Positions 22,751 to 33,251 of a DNA stretch of 64,000 bases are shown piece by piece. A program made the position numbers and the translations under genes. Position 1 is the first letter of the stretch, and the number at the start of each line of letters is the position of its first letter. The stretch lies in assembly GCA_024449915.1 (NCBI GenBank), contig JAMZAV010001054.1, forward strand, positions 149,912 to 213,911, given 5' to 3'. The notes under the pieces are model-generated. The model searched no databases, was not told where the DNA came from, and saw only the letters and a list, made by a program, of their open reading frames with translations. Source of the DNA: Sweltsa coloradensis. Lineage: Eukaryota; Arthropoda; Insecta; Plecoptera; Chloroperlidae.

Positions 22751-23346
22751 AGGTCAAAGGTCATGAAATAATTTACCCCAAGGCAACGACACGACACATT
22801 TGTACTTTTAATTCATATGCTAGGGTTAATTTATGAGAAAACGAGTGGTCTCACGATACATTTCTTTCAATGTAACACAAATTAGATATTAAAGGTCAAA
22901 GGTCACATAATCTGGTAATCTTTACAAGTGTGGTCAAGTATGATTTTATTCAGTTATGCAAACTTTAAACAACCAGAATCCAAAATTTGAGCTTCATAGT
23001 ATTATATTTGGTGGTGTATGGTGTTTTGTTTCCCCCCCCCCCCTACCCCAACCCAAAAACCAGTGGACTTTTTGCAGGCCTCCTCTTGGCAATTTGATCA
23101 GAATATTATATTAAGTGTTTGATCAAAATTTCATGCTTCTATCACAAAATCCTGATTAATTAAGGTACTCTGGGTCATAATTCCTCGTTCATAGGTCAAA
23201 GGTCATGAAATAATCTACCCCAAGGCAACGACAAACCCATTTTTACTTTAAATTCTTGTTCTAGGGATAATTTGTGACAAAACGTGCGGTCACACGATAC
23301 ATTTCTTTCAATACAACACAAATTAGTTATTAAAGGTCAAAGGTCA
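22751..23346 (-). promoter_or_regulatory. DR1 motifs, right arm
   Basis: Four perfect AGGTCAAAGGTCA motifs at 22,751-22,763, 22,893-22,905, 23,193-23,205 and 23,334-23,346. They mirror those of the left arm in inverted orientation. Confidence 0.6.
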
Positions 23347-23999
23347 CATAGTCTGGTAATATTTACACTTGAGGTCAAGTATGAATTTTTTTCTAGTTAT
23401 GCAAACTTTAACCAACTATATTCCAAAATCTTAGTTGCATAGTATGATATTCGGTGGCGTATGGTATTTTTGTTTCTCCCCCCCACCCCCAATGTTTGAC
23501 CCCCCCCAACCCCAAACTAGTGGACTTTTTTTTGGCCTCCTCTTGGCAATTTGATCAGAATATTATTATAAGTGTTTGATCAAAAATTCATGCTTCTTTC
23601 ACAAAATCCCTAATTGTTATGAAATTCGGCTCTTATCCGCTTGACTAAATCCGCCGGGAGACAAGCGATATTTCACCCCCACTGTTTCCTACCACCCTTA
23701 ACTTTGGGGAAAACGTTAGGTCGTATTTAATACAATTTTAATTGCTGATTAAAATTATGCGTAAGTATGTGTTATACTTCGGTCAACAAATCATTCACAC
23801 CAAAACCAAAGACGACATAAACCATAGGAAATTTAATAAAAAAAAAGCATTGTATATTGCCAACTACAGATTGTAAACAAAAACAAAAGATGGTAGCTTT
23901 TGTTTCTAGACAGTCTGTTTTTAAAGGCACTGTATCCACCTTTTCACGTATTTCACGCCTTGATATGAAACAAACAACAAAAAGATGTGATATCCCCCC

Positions 24000-24494
24000 C
24001 CCCCCCAAATACAAAAATTTGTAAAAAAAAAAAAAAAAACGGCAGCCAAGCTCTCCTTCAAAAGTTTTTGGCTGTGAATGCTGTAAGATAATATAAGTTG
24101 AGCCAAGTATTTCATTCTTTCTCCCTAGTTTCGCATTGAAAAGAAGTAAGATCATTTCGCTGTTGACGAGCGCCAAGCCAATCATTTTGGTGGTTAAAAA
24201 AGTAAAAATTTTAAACTCAAAATTATAAAAAGAATTACTTGGCCATTGACTTTTTAGATTTCTCGTAATGAACCAAATTCAATGGCCAGAATTTTTACTT
24301 TTTTTACCACAAAACTGGTTGGCTTGGTGCTCGTCAACAGGCAAAATGATCTTACTTCTTTTCAATGCGAAACTAGGGAGAAAGAATGAAATGCTTGGCT
24401 CAACTTCTATATCTCACAGCATTCACAGCCGAAGACTTTTGAAGGAGAGCTTGGCTGCCATTTTTTTTCTCCAAATTTTTGTATTTGGGGACAA
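24000..24494. repeat. Foldback element, ~205-bp arms
   Basis: 24,000-24,208 and 24,285-24,494 are inverted copies (for example GGCAGCCAAGCTCTCCTTCA against its complement near 24,440-24,460) around a ~75-bp loop. The two frames at 23,772-24,185 and 24,268-24,507 are the same arm read twice. Confidence 0.8.
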
Positions 24495-24763
24495 TTATAA
24501 TTTATAGATAGGCCTACACAAAAACATGCCCTTTTAGTTTTTACCAATTAGGTACATACTTTGTAACTGACTGTGATTTGCTGAATCATTTGACACCCAT
24601 GATTATGACCAGTTAGATCGCGGGTACCCTGGTATGAAAATGTTTGAGGCATTGGTATCCCTAGTTTTAATTAGGTAGTAGTGTCCTTTTACTTTTTTAA
24701 TGTTTACTATAGAAATAAGCCTTTTGAATCAGTTCTGTCTTGTTATTCATTCAATGCCCCCCC

Positions 24764-24797
24764 ACCACCACCACCACCACCACCACCACCACCACCA
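24764..24797. repeat. (CCA)n microsatellite
   Basis: About eleven CCA triplets, 155 bp upstream of the last CHMP4 exon. Confidence 0.95.
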
Positions 24798-24952
24798 CAC
24801 ACAACAGCTGCAAAGCAACTAATGTCCTTTTCTTTTCTTGATTGGGAGTTCAGAAGACCAAGGTCTCCCACTTTCTCGATCGTAAATATAGCCTATTAGC
24901 CTATACCAACACCTAGTATTTACTTATTTATGGATTATTCATTCTGTTACAG

Positions 24953-25008
24953 GAAGAGCAGAGGAGGATGATGATGATATGAAGGAACTGGCTCAGTGGG
25001 CTTCATAA
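24953..25008 (+). CDS. CHMP4: CHMP4, last coding exon with ALIX-binding C-terminus
   Basis: Completes the codon split at 8201 and encodes RAEEDDDDMKELAQWAS then TAA. The acidic run followed by MKEL-x-x-WA is the C-terminal amphipathic helix of CHMP4 proteins, which binds the Bro1 domain of ALIX. This links ESCRT-III assembly to ALIX-dependent budding and abscission. The acceptor is TTCTGTTACAG|GA. The protein stops shortly after the Trp-Ala pair, without the longer tail of human CHMP4B. Confidence 0.95.
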
Positions 25009-25700
25009 ACCAGATAGGATACACCATCATCGGTGACGCCTTCACCTTCGCTTAAACCCTAGGTATAATAATGTGCATGAAATGTCATACAGAAACACAG
25101 TATGTATGCTTGTAAATGTTATCAAATGAAAGCTAAATAGTAAATTCCAGTTATGAGTTTATGACTTTGAAATTATGTAAGTTGTTTTTGACTTTGTATA
25201 TAGGCCTACTAATTAGTAATTTTTAATTTTTAATTTATAGCTGAGTAGCCTACATACACCTGCATCTATTTCATTGTTAATGAATTGATGAAAATTGAAC
25301 AACTCACAACTTTGATCTAAATGTTCAGTGAAGGCAGTGTTGGTAATTCTTCTCTTGATTTAGGCCTAAGCAGTGGCGTGGCAAATATACAAAATCAAAG
25401 CCCAGGCACCGATACCAAAAGGGGTGGGTGGGTGGTCCCGCAGGGACCCTCCCATCCATTACTTCTTATATTGAAATTTTGTATTTTTCTATGGGGGTTT
25501 AGTATTCCAGGTTTTTTGTTTTGCTTTGGTTCCGGATAGTAAAGTACCTATCTGATTTTTCGGTTCCGGTTCCGGATACTTTGTTTTGGAATAAATTTCT
25601 GCTAGGCTAGGCCAGGTCTACACCTTCTAGTTCTAGAACATTGTGTTGACCATATCAAAATAATTTGAATAATAAAGCGTAGGTAAGTCTAGCCTAGGGC
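25009..25700 (+). other. Probable CHMP4 3' UTR
   Basis: AT-rich sequence after the stop. The first AATAAA signals are at 25,590-25,595 and 25,671-25,676, giving a UTR of roughly 600-700 bp. A CAGTGGCGTGGC motif at 25,373 resembles a hAT end, but no partner was found. Confidence 0.45.
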
Positions 25701-26526
25701 GTAATTTATTGTTAAGTTGATCAAACTCGAATACCCTACTACAAATTTTCTAAACCAGCGCAGATTGATGAGGCCTAGGCCCAAGTTGCAGTCAATAGCA
25801 GCTTTGGGTGTAAGCAGTTCCTGTAGGCCTAGGCCCTAGTCTAGGCTCTGACTGTGCTTTGAGGCTAGACCTAGGGACAGCAACAGAAGACTTGAGCCTT
25901 CATCATTTAGTAATATTTTACAGCTCCGAGTCACTTCTCACTATAAAGTGAGTAATAACTTGTAACAAGGAACCGTTATAATAAAACGTAGGCCTAGGCC
26001 CTGATTAATAATGCGACTTTTCGGCAGAAGTAGGGTTAAACAGTCTCAACAATTTGTAGTTTACATCGTAATTCAATTGCTCTGTACCTGCAAACAATAT
26101 TACAACGCATACCCGTATTAGGCATAGTAATTGCCTCGAATAATACCGAAAGTGAGAAACTCATATACATATTACAAAATAGCTTAACTTTAGTGTAGAC
26201 AGAAACATAAAACATCGCTTCAGTCTCAAGGTCGTGTGACATGTTTTATATTGATAGTCGAACGGTGGTCATCAAACTCAGGAGAAACGATCGACATAGC
26301 GGTGTCGACACAAGCAAAGCCTCCTAGAGCCGTGCACACGAGCGTATACGTGCTAGTTGTCGAGGTTTGCGCGCTCGATTCAAACTACCCGAAACCGAAC
26401 CGAAGTTGGTTCCAAATTGTCCCACTTCAGTTTGGATATTTATAATCCAAAATTTCGGGTACCCGCACACCCCTATTATCCTATAGTACTTTATATGACT
26501 ATTTCAACTGTTAAAATCACACCTTC
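25701..26526. other. Intergenic, no gene seen
   Basis: Contains GGGTACCCGCACACCCCTAT near 26,457-26,476, which looks like the right end of a hAT element. No matching left end was found. Confidence 0.4.
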
Positions 26527-26790
26527 TGAATTTTTTTTTTATTATTATTTTTTTGACAATACCAGAAACTTGCACATTGTACATTGTTCTCCGCAGAGCG
26601 GCTAATGGTGAAAGTGCAAGATCGTTTCCTATCGGGGACACACTTTGGTGATCTTGCTTCACCCCCTTTGCCAACAGCACGTGGTGTTCCCAAGTGGTCA
26701 CCCACTCAAGTACCGACCACGCCCGATGTTGCTTAACTTTGGTGATCTATCGAGAACCGGTGTATTCAACATTCACATTCACTAAATTCT
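26527..26790 (-). mobile_element. 5S rRNA-derived SINE (SINE3-like)
   Basis: On the minus strand, 26,772-26,670 reads as a diverged 5S rRNA from about position 18 to near its end. Recognisable parts are TTGAATACACCGGTTCTCG, AAGTTAAGCAACATCGGGC (internal A-box/intermediate region), GAGTGGGTGACC (C-box region), GGGAACACCACGTGCTGTTGG. A further ~120 bp follow and end in an A/T-rich tail (complement of 26,527-26,550). A 5S head with a non-rRNA body and simple tail is the layout of SINE3-type elements. The first ~17 nt of 5S are not conserved. Confidence 0.75.
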
Positions 26791-26999
26791 TGATTAACAA
26801 TTGGCAACAAGATTTCACGGAATAGCTGGTCTGTGGCGAAGCTCCAGCAGCTGGAGGCAAATTTGACAAAGGCTAAATATTTTTTAGGACGGCATTGCCA
26901 AATTAGGTTTGATTGCCTAGATTTAAACTTCAAAGTTCAAAGCGAATTTTTACCAATAATATCTAGGTGAAATACTAACTAATGTAGGCCTAGTAAGCC

Positions 27000-27981
27000 T
27001 AGTGATCGAAGAGTGAAATATTTCATTTGAAAGTTTCAATGTGTAATAATTCACGTACCATTGAAATATTTCACAAAAAGTTGAAAGATTCATTTTTATA
27101 AATATTATTTAACAATTATGTTGTGTTGAGTTTAAAATTGTATTTTGAACCATGCCTAGCACACTTTGATACTATGTGCTGGCTTGCATCAATACTGCAT
27201 CATGGATGAAGGCCACAACATTATATAAAGAAGAAGTTTACAATCTTGCCTATTACCCGGTACAAAAAATGAATGTGAATTGGTCGGAAAGAGCTACCTA
27301 CTACAAAAGCTGTAAATAATGCCAAAAGGATGCTAAATAGAAGTGGAAGTTGTGATGTCTTCGGACTTGCGTTGAGTCAGATCACTCAGAATTGCGCTTA
27401 TTTATTTCCGATAGGTCCGATACAGATGCGGATGCATATGCACAGTGACGGCTAGAATCAACATTGTACTACAGTAGGGCCTACTACTACCTACTAACTA
27501 TAATTATTTTTTGTTTACATGGGGCCTAGGCCTATGTAGGCCTAATTACATTCAGTTCTTTATATTTTTTATTTACGGTTGTCGGTTGTTGTGCGAGGGA
27601 GCAAAGCAACTGAGTCTTACAAGCAACTCAACTCATTTAATAGGCCTATATCAGGATAGATAGCATTAAACAACCACCATCCACCCATCTACCAGCATCT
27701 GCATAATGCCTTTTGCGAAGGGGGTTGGGGCGCATGCTTCTAGTTCTACTACGGACTAGTATTTATTAGTACCGACTATGCAGGCTCTATACTACACCCT
27801 TAAGTACTATTGTCAACTTTCATTGTTGGTAAATAAATGCATATGATTACTCAATAATATTTTTAAACATGTAAATTATCATTCATTTATAAAATATCAA
27901 TATTTCACAATATTTCAATATTTCGTGAAATATTTCATGAAAGTTTCAAAAAAATGTATTTCATGAAATTTTTGATCACTA
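27000..27981. mobile_element. hAT-like element (982 bp) with subterminal repeats
   Basis: Ends TAGTGATC and its complement, flanked by a perfect 8-bp duplication AGTAAGCC (26,992-26,999; 27,982-27,989). Both ends are packed with GAAATATTTC-type motifs (27,010-27,090; 27,890-27,970). End sequence and layout resemble the element at 10,376. No transposase frame. Confidence 0.85.
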
Positions 27982-27989
27982 AGTAAGCC

Positions 27990-29460
27990 AATGTTGAATA
28001 GATAAATTACATAGGTAGTACCCTCTACATGTATTTATGAGTGTAAAAATTTTTGTTAATTACATACTAAGAGTATAATTCGAGTAGTACTTATTATAGA
28101 TGCAGAAGATGCAGTAGGCCTACTAAAGAGTAGGCTTTTAGGACTTGAGAGTTAAACTTGATCACTTTAAAAATTAAAACATTTCTTTTTTCTAATTTGA
28201 TACAGTACTAAAATATGGATAAGACACTAGACAGAAATATTGCAGTTCTAGGTGTATACGAAGTCAAAAGAAATAGAAAACCACATTTATTCAGTATGCT
28301 ACTCCCTGTCCAACAATTAATGTAGGTAGCCTCAATATTTTACCACAACGTGAAATTATAAGTATGTAGGCCGACTTACATTACCCATGAGCATGAGATA
28401 ACACAATATTAATATTCAACTAGTACCAGTTTAACTTGGTTAATTTAATGTGCCATGCAAATTTAATTTGTGTTACAATAATTATAGTAGGCCTACATAG
28501 GCACAGCTTTAAAAAAGCTTTAGCTTTTTTTTATTTTGGGGGGGTCAAGCTTTGCCGTGCTGCAACAAATTTTTGACTGGCACCTGGCCCTAGGGAGAAC
28601 ACTGTGCTATTATCACTTTGCATATTAATACTAACTTGGGAACTAATTTAAATTTCTTTAGTAGGCCCAAATAGGTGATGTTTCCTGCCTAAAAGTAGAG
28701 AAAAATCCATTTAACATATCAATTTCTTTACTTTTCTTAAGCATCGTGGCAATACAAGAGTTTCAGGAAGGCTTTGGTGGCGCAATATCTAGTACTAACT
28801 TTTGGGCGACTGGTGGGCAATGAATGCAATTTTAACATGGCTACGATAGGCAGATGGGAAGAAATCATATATTTTTCATCGCCTACACTGATAAAAAGTT
28901 GGTACGACGCAAAATGTCAATATATCGGATTGCTAGAGTTCTTCCAGTAATATTGAAATACTTTTTGTCAGCCATGAAAAGGTAGGTCTACTTCTAAAGC
29001 GTTGAAAGTGGCCAGCTAGTACCTGCTTTTACAAGGTCCCAGCTTTTAATTGTTTTTTAATAAATTAAGAGCTGCAATTTTAATTGTTTCCTGGTTAAAA
29101 CATTAATAACGGATATTATAATACATATTCAATTGGTTTGAACTGCCAAATGTTATGCAGCTTTCAGGAATTGACAATTAAAATTCACCCTTTTAACATG
29201 TGTTTTGTTGTTTTTTAACATCTAAACTTTAGATTGTTCCAATGTAATTTTTGACCACCAGTCGGTTATGACAGTCGGTGTGACATCATCTGAAACTCTC
29301 ATATTACAATTAATTACTAATTAGTTAATGCACAACGAACACACGTAAGTTAACTGTTAACATTTTATGTATATATGTGCCTAACAACTCTGAGATAGAT
29401 TAGTCTTTTGAAATTAAATATTCTTTAAAAGTCAAATTTGTTTAAGTAATTCAACTGTAT
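27990..29460. other. Intergenic, nothing recognised
   Basis: AT-rich, with scattered TAGGCCTA motifs and a short palindrome near 28,507 (TTTAAAAAAGCTTTAGC). No coding or RNA gene seen. Confidence 0.4.
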
Positions 29461-29469
29461 CCCTGGTTG

Positions 29470-29830
29470 TAGTTCGGGGTAGAATTGGCCCAGAGCATGG
29501 CTCTGCTAATCGTAAAAGGCGATTCAAGAGAAAAAGTCCACCTCGCAAACATCAGCTAAAAAGAGCGGAGTATCTTACTCCCCGAAACTAGAGGCGAGCT
29601 CTGGCAATCGTCGTCGGGGACTATGCCCCCTTCCCTTGACGACCCCCCGGGGACGATGACAGTGACACAACGAACGATGACAAAGACGATGATGACCGCG
29701 ACGTGAGAAACCCCCCTTCCTCCCCTTACCCGTGGCTGGTTCTGACCAGCATGGGCCCCTCCTCCCCCTCCCCTCCCCTTTAGGCTAGAGTGGTGCATTA
29801 TGACCTAACGGTTGACGCGTCCTTAATCCA
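29470..29830 (+). repeat. Retroposon, family GGCTCTGCTAATCG, copy 1
   Basis: Shares CAGAGCATGGCTCTGCTAAT, GTAAAAGGCGATT, CTCTGGCA..CGTCGTCGGGG, GGTTCTGACCAGCATGGGC and the tail GTTGACGCG(T/C)CCTT..TCAAATAA with 43,780-44,135. It lacks the tRNA-like head of that copy. Confidence 0.75.
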
Positions 29831-30029
29831 AATAAACCAAAAAACCTAGTTGTAGTTGTTCATTAATCTTTTTAGAATTTTGGTTTTTAGATATTTTATA
29901 ACAGTTTTAAAATGTAAAGTTCAGTTATGTTATGGTATGTTGCCCAGGGATGCATTTGTACCCGGGCGGGCTGGGACCGGCTCTGGCCGATACCTCTAAA
30001 ATGTGTAAAGCCAAATTATTAGACGAGGA

Positions 30030-30235
30030 AGCGCAGCGACTGAACAACACAAGTCGAACGGGTTTTGTTGTGACAATGTCTGTCTGTTTGTTTGTTCGAT
30101 GCCATACGGCCGAACGGCCAAACAGATTGAGCTGAATTTTTAAACAGACATCTGTGACCAGTTAACTGAGAACTGCTAACAAAATGAGCTAAATCCGTTG
30201 CAATTTAAACCTACAAGAAATATAAATTGAAAATT
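30030..30235 (+). repeat. Dispersed repeat-like segment (GTCTGTCTGTTTGTTTG)
   Basis: GACGAGGAAGCGCAGCGACT...TGTCTGTCTGTTTGTTTGTT...CCGAACGGCCAAACAGATTG is of a kind seen in dispersed repeats of many invertebrates. Only one copy lies in this window, so the family call is tentative. Confidence 0.35.
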
Positions 30236-30281
30236 GTTTGAAAATGTGTGTGTAATTTAACGACAAAGCTTTTGTTCTTAA

Positions 30282-30777
30282 CCCCTTAGCTGTTTATGCC
30301 GTATATATACGTCCATGCTAAACGGCATCCGTACTGTGCATGCCGTAAATATACGCGCCGCAACACTTCCCACTTCGTGTGTCTGTGCATGCCAAATATA
30401 TATACGCGTATTATCGCCAGCAGCAGAGGTCTTCATTCTAGTGATTTTCGTTCTGTTATGTTGGTGGTAGATGATCGATTTTTCGAGGCTATCCTAACGG
30501 GAATAGGAACCTATTGCTTCATCTGTGCATAGTGGTGTCGCGTAAGGGTTGTTTATATATTCATTACATGTCGGTTATTTTAGATTTAGATATAGTTTGG
30601 AGGGTGAACTGAATGATTTAATTAATTACAGTGATGATACAAAAAAAAAAATTGAGATACTTGCAAAAATGGCAAAGTAATGATAGTTTCAACTCAAGTA
30701 TAAATAAGGGCATTTGACCTTAAAATAAATACACAGGGGAAGAACAACTTCTGAAAATAAATTGCACAGTTAAGGGG
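30282..30777. mobile_element. piggyBac-like MITE (496 bp)
   Basis: Ends CCCCTTAGCTGT and (reverse complement) CCCCTTAACTGT, flanked by TTAA (30,278-30,281; 30,778-30,781). Near the left end the motif GCCGTATATATACG recurs in variants. No transposase frame. Confidence 0.8.
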
Positions 30778-31004
30778 TTAAAGAAATAATTTTTATCAAA
30801 TGATTTTTTGAATGTCAGGCGGTGACCAAGGTGTATGGAATCTTGCACTCTCGAGGTTACCCAAAATTCCGCTTGAGATTAAGTAATTCTTGCAATCTTT
30901 ACTCGTATTTTATATTGGATATGTTTTCCAATTTCCACAGTACTATGCATTTCAAAACATGTTCTATAATTTTTTAATACAATCCAGAAATAGAGAATCT
31001 AACC

Positions 31005-31075
31005 CTACTGTTGTTTGAACCCAGGTCTCTCACATTCCGGGTATAAAAGTGCCTTAGCCAACTAGACTAGGAAAA
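31005..31075 (-). repeat. tRNA-like SINE head
   Basis: The minus strand reads TAGTTGGCTAAGG (A-box) about 45 bases before GGGTTCAAAC (B-box), the spacing of a tRNA-derived Pol III promoter. It continues into CGTTGTTAGACGATTAAGCG (31,088-31,107), a motif that recurs near 32,140 and 32,560. Confidence 0.5.
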
Positions 31076-31077
31076 AC

Positions 31078-32155
31078 GCCAAATTCGTTGTTAGACGATT
31101 AAGCGAGTCATGTATTAAGTAAGGATGTCATAGGGTACCCGGGTTACCCGAATCCAGAAATTACCCGAATCCGTTTTTCGGATTCGAATCTTTATCGGGT
31201 AGTTATTTTACTGAAAATGAAAGGTTTTTAACCGCTGCGCCGTGCGTAGTAAGGAGCGATTAGAATGCCGCAGACCACCCACCATGCAGCTAACTGAGTG
31301 CAGACTGCCGGCTGCCCGGCCGGCGACCCCCCTCCCCCTCCCACCCACCCGCCGCTATTGAGGAAGGCTGGGCTGCCGAGCCAGACGCGTCATTCTTCAA
31401 GCAACTTCCAAGTTGTGATGACGTCACGAAAGAGGACGTGACGGAATGGGTGGCCGCCGACCGCTAGGTTTTGTCTCACAACAGTAGAAGATAAGCTTAT
31501 CGCTGCCGGGTATCTTCTTGTCGACGCTTCCGAACGACCTTCAACCGCTCGCGGGGGTGGGTGGGGGGGTACGACGATAAAATGACGTAATTTAGGTTCC
31601 TGGAAGGTCAGGAACCGGATCCTAATTTTACTACCCTATGACATCCCTAGTATTAAGTACCCGGGCACATTTGCATTTAAGTTGATTGATATATAAGGTA
31701 CCGTATTGGTATAAATTATAGGGTTATGACAGTTTAGTTGGTAGGCTATAAGGGCGTGTCACCTGTAATGCCATAATGCACCCTCTAGCCTATGATAGGC
31801 TTGGGAGGAAAGACCCATGCTGTCTAGATCCAGCCTTAGGTGGTGGGAGGAAGGGAATGCTAGATGTAAGATGTAATGTTATGTGGTCGTAGTTTGACGA
31901 GTGAGTGAGCCGTGTGTTGAGTAACCAGTTACATTCTCTTTCCTCCCCCTACCTAAGGCTTGATGAAGTCGGCATGGGTCTTTCCTCCCTAGCCTATCAT
32001 AGGCTAGAGTGGCGCATTATGGCCTTACAGTTGACGCGTCCTTATACCAACTAAACTCAAACCCTATCATTTATACCTTATGTATCAATCAACTTAAATG
32101 GAAATGTTCCCGGGTACTCAACACATGACTCGCTCACTCATCTAACAACGACTTT
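31078..32155. repeat. Large inverted repeat of retroposon sequence
   Basis: The left arm (31,078-31,120 plus 31,651-31,850) is an inverted copy of the right arm (about 31,945-32,155). Shared motifs include GATAGGCT..GGGAGGAAAGACC, TTAAGTTGATTGATA and AGTCATGT(A/G)TT(A/G)AGTACCCGGG. The spacer is about 90 bp. Each arm carries the GGCTAGAGTGG(C/T)GCATTA tail of the 29,470 family. Confidence 0.8.
31121..31650. mobile_element. hAT-like element (530 bp) inside an inverted-repeat arm
   Basis: Ends AAGGATGTCATAGGGTA and (reverse complement) CTAGGGATGTCATAGGGTA, with a perfect 8-bp duplication TATTAAGT (31,113-31,120; 31,651-31,658). Removing it rejoins GCGAGTCATGTATTAAGT to ACCCGGGCACATTT, as in the uninterrupted right arm near 32,110-32,140. 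The interior has a GC-rich block. Confidence 0.9.
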
Positions 32156-32179
32156 CACATAAATATATACACAAATCAC

Positions 32180-32540
32180 ATTACATTACGACGAAACGTT
32201 TCGGCTTGAACAGCCTTGTTCACCCGTCGGAGTTGAGAGAGTTACTAACTAAATAAATGGCTACTTTTTACAAATATGTACAAGAGGCGCTGTTGGCGGT
32301 GGAGAGGGGAACTAGGGGAGGTCAGCCAGGTAAGGTAGTCCTCTGTTTCCCCTCTGGACTCCAAGGTTAGCTTAGGTTGAGGTTGGGAGTCTCACGGAAG
32401 CTGGTGACCATTTGGTGTGCCAATTCCCATTTCCTGAGCTCTCCTTCACTGCAGTTAGGTGGTAATGCTTTTATAATGCTGGCGTTGAAACAGTCATTAA
32501 AGCTTAGGTTATGAGTGGCTGCGTGTGTAATTAGCCTCTA
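32180..32540. repeat. Possible Penelope-like or other retroelement fragment
   Basis: The minus strand reads GGTGAACAAGGCTGTTCAAG then CCGAAACGTTTCGTCG. A stem-loop followed by CGAAAC recalls the degenerate hammerhead-like ends of Penelope-like elements, but the CTGATGA core is not intact. No reading frame. Confidence 0.25.
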
Positions 32541-33250
32541 GTTCCTATCAATCCAAGCTAACAACAACTTTGGCGTTTTCCTAGTATTTTATGAATTTAT
32601 GATCATATTTTTTTTAAACTTTTCCTTGTCCATTCTACACTATTCCGAGAAAATTCAAATTCTATTCTAGCCGCACAGAAATAATGTGAATTTATCATCT
32701 TTGTTGTCACTTGTCAGATTAATAAGCTACCACAAATCGGACAGTGCATATTGATTTACCATACTTGTTGACTAGAGCTGTAGTGGTGTGTCATTAGCAC
32801 GATTATTGGAGGACACTTGCAGTATTGGTCAACTGTTGTTAACAATATGAAAATTGTAAAATACGTAACACTAGTGAACCTTTGAATAAACTTACACCAA
32901 GTTACTAAGTATGACGGGGAAAGGTGAATATGTCTTCTTATGTCTCTTTAAAGGGAGCATTTGTCTTGGTGTCTGAATTGACAACTTGATTCATGCACAA
33001 GTTGGGCAAACTAGTATTGTTTAACTTTTAAATAGAATACTATCTAATAAACGCATACAAATGCTGTTGAAATTCTGATAAATTTGAGTTATTGGTGTAC
33101 AAGGGGGGAGGAGTAATAATACCAAATTATTGGAATTGGCATTAACAATTGAATGCCCTGGCACATTTTAATTGAAACTGCACCTCTGCTGTTACCCCAA
33201 TTTTCTATTAAAATACAATACATAAACATAAAATTAATTATATAATGTTG
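32541..33250. other. Intergenic, nothing recognised
   Basis: AT-rich sequence without a coding frame; includes one TCTAACAACGA-related motif near 32,560. Confidence 0.4.
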
Positions 33251-33251
33251 A

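Larger units (their letters stand above)
19660..23650. repeat. 4-kb foldback with tandem-repeat arms (FB/TU-like)
   Basis: The left arm (about 19,660-20,990) holds three tandem copies of a ~450-bp unit. The right arm (about 22,580-23,650) holds the same unit at least twice in inverted orientation. The centre is a ~31-bp minisatellite interrupted by a TIR element. Landmarks in each unit are CAAATTGCCAAGAGGAGGCC, a G- or C-run, TTGACCTCACTTGTAAATAT and two TGACCTTTGACCT motifs. Long inverted arms made of tandem repeats are the layout of Drosophila FB and sea-urchin TU elements. No coding sequence and no target duplication were identified. Confidence 0.8.
8202..24952 (+). other. CHMP4 last intron, 16.75 kb, transposon-filled
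   Basis: Phase-1 GT...AG intron much longer than the other two. It contains at least seven hAT-like copies, a pogo/Tigger-like element, one Helentron-like copy, a 4-kb DR1-rich foldback, another foldback at 24.0-24.5 kb, and the duplicated 8.3-13.3 kb stretch. Because of the probable duplication artefact, true length may be a few kb shorter. Confidence 0.8.

Noticed and set aside
23772..24507. 137-codon minus frame and 79-codon plus frame with similar peptides
   Set aside because: Both arise from the arms of one foldback element.
25373..25610. hAT-like left end CAGTGGCGTGGC
   Set aside because: No matching right end or 8-bp duplication found downstream.
26457..26476. hAT-like right end (complement of ATAGGGGTGTGCGGGTACCC)
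   Set aside because: No left end found, so element bounds cannot be set.
32185..32225. Hammerhead-like motif on the minus strand
   Set aside because: The CGAAAC side and a stem are present but the CTGATGA core is not; kept only as a weak Penelope-like hint.
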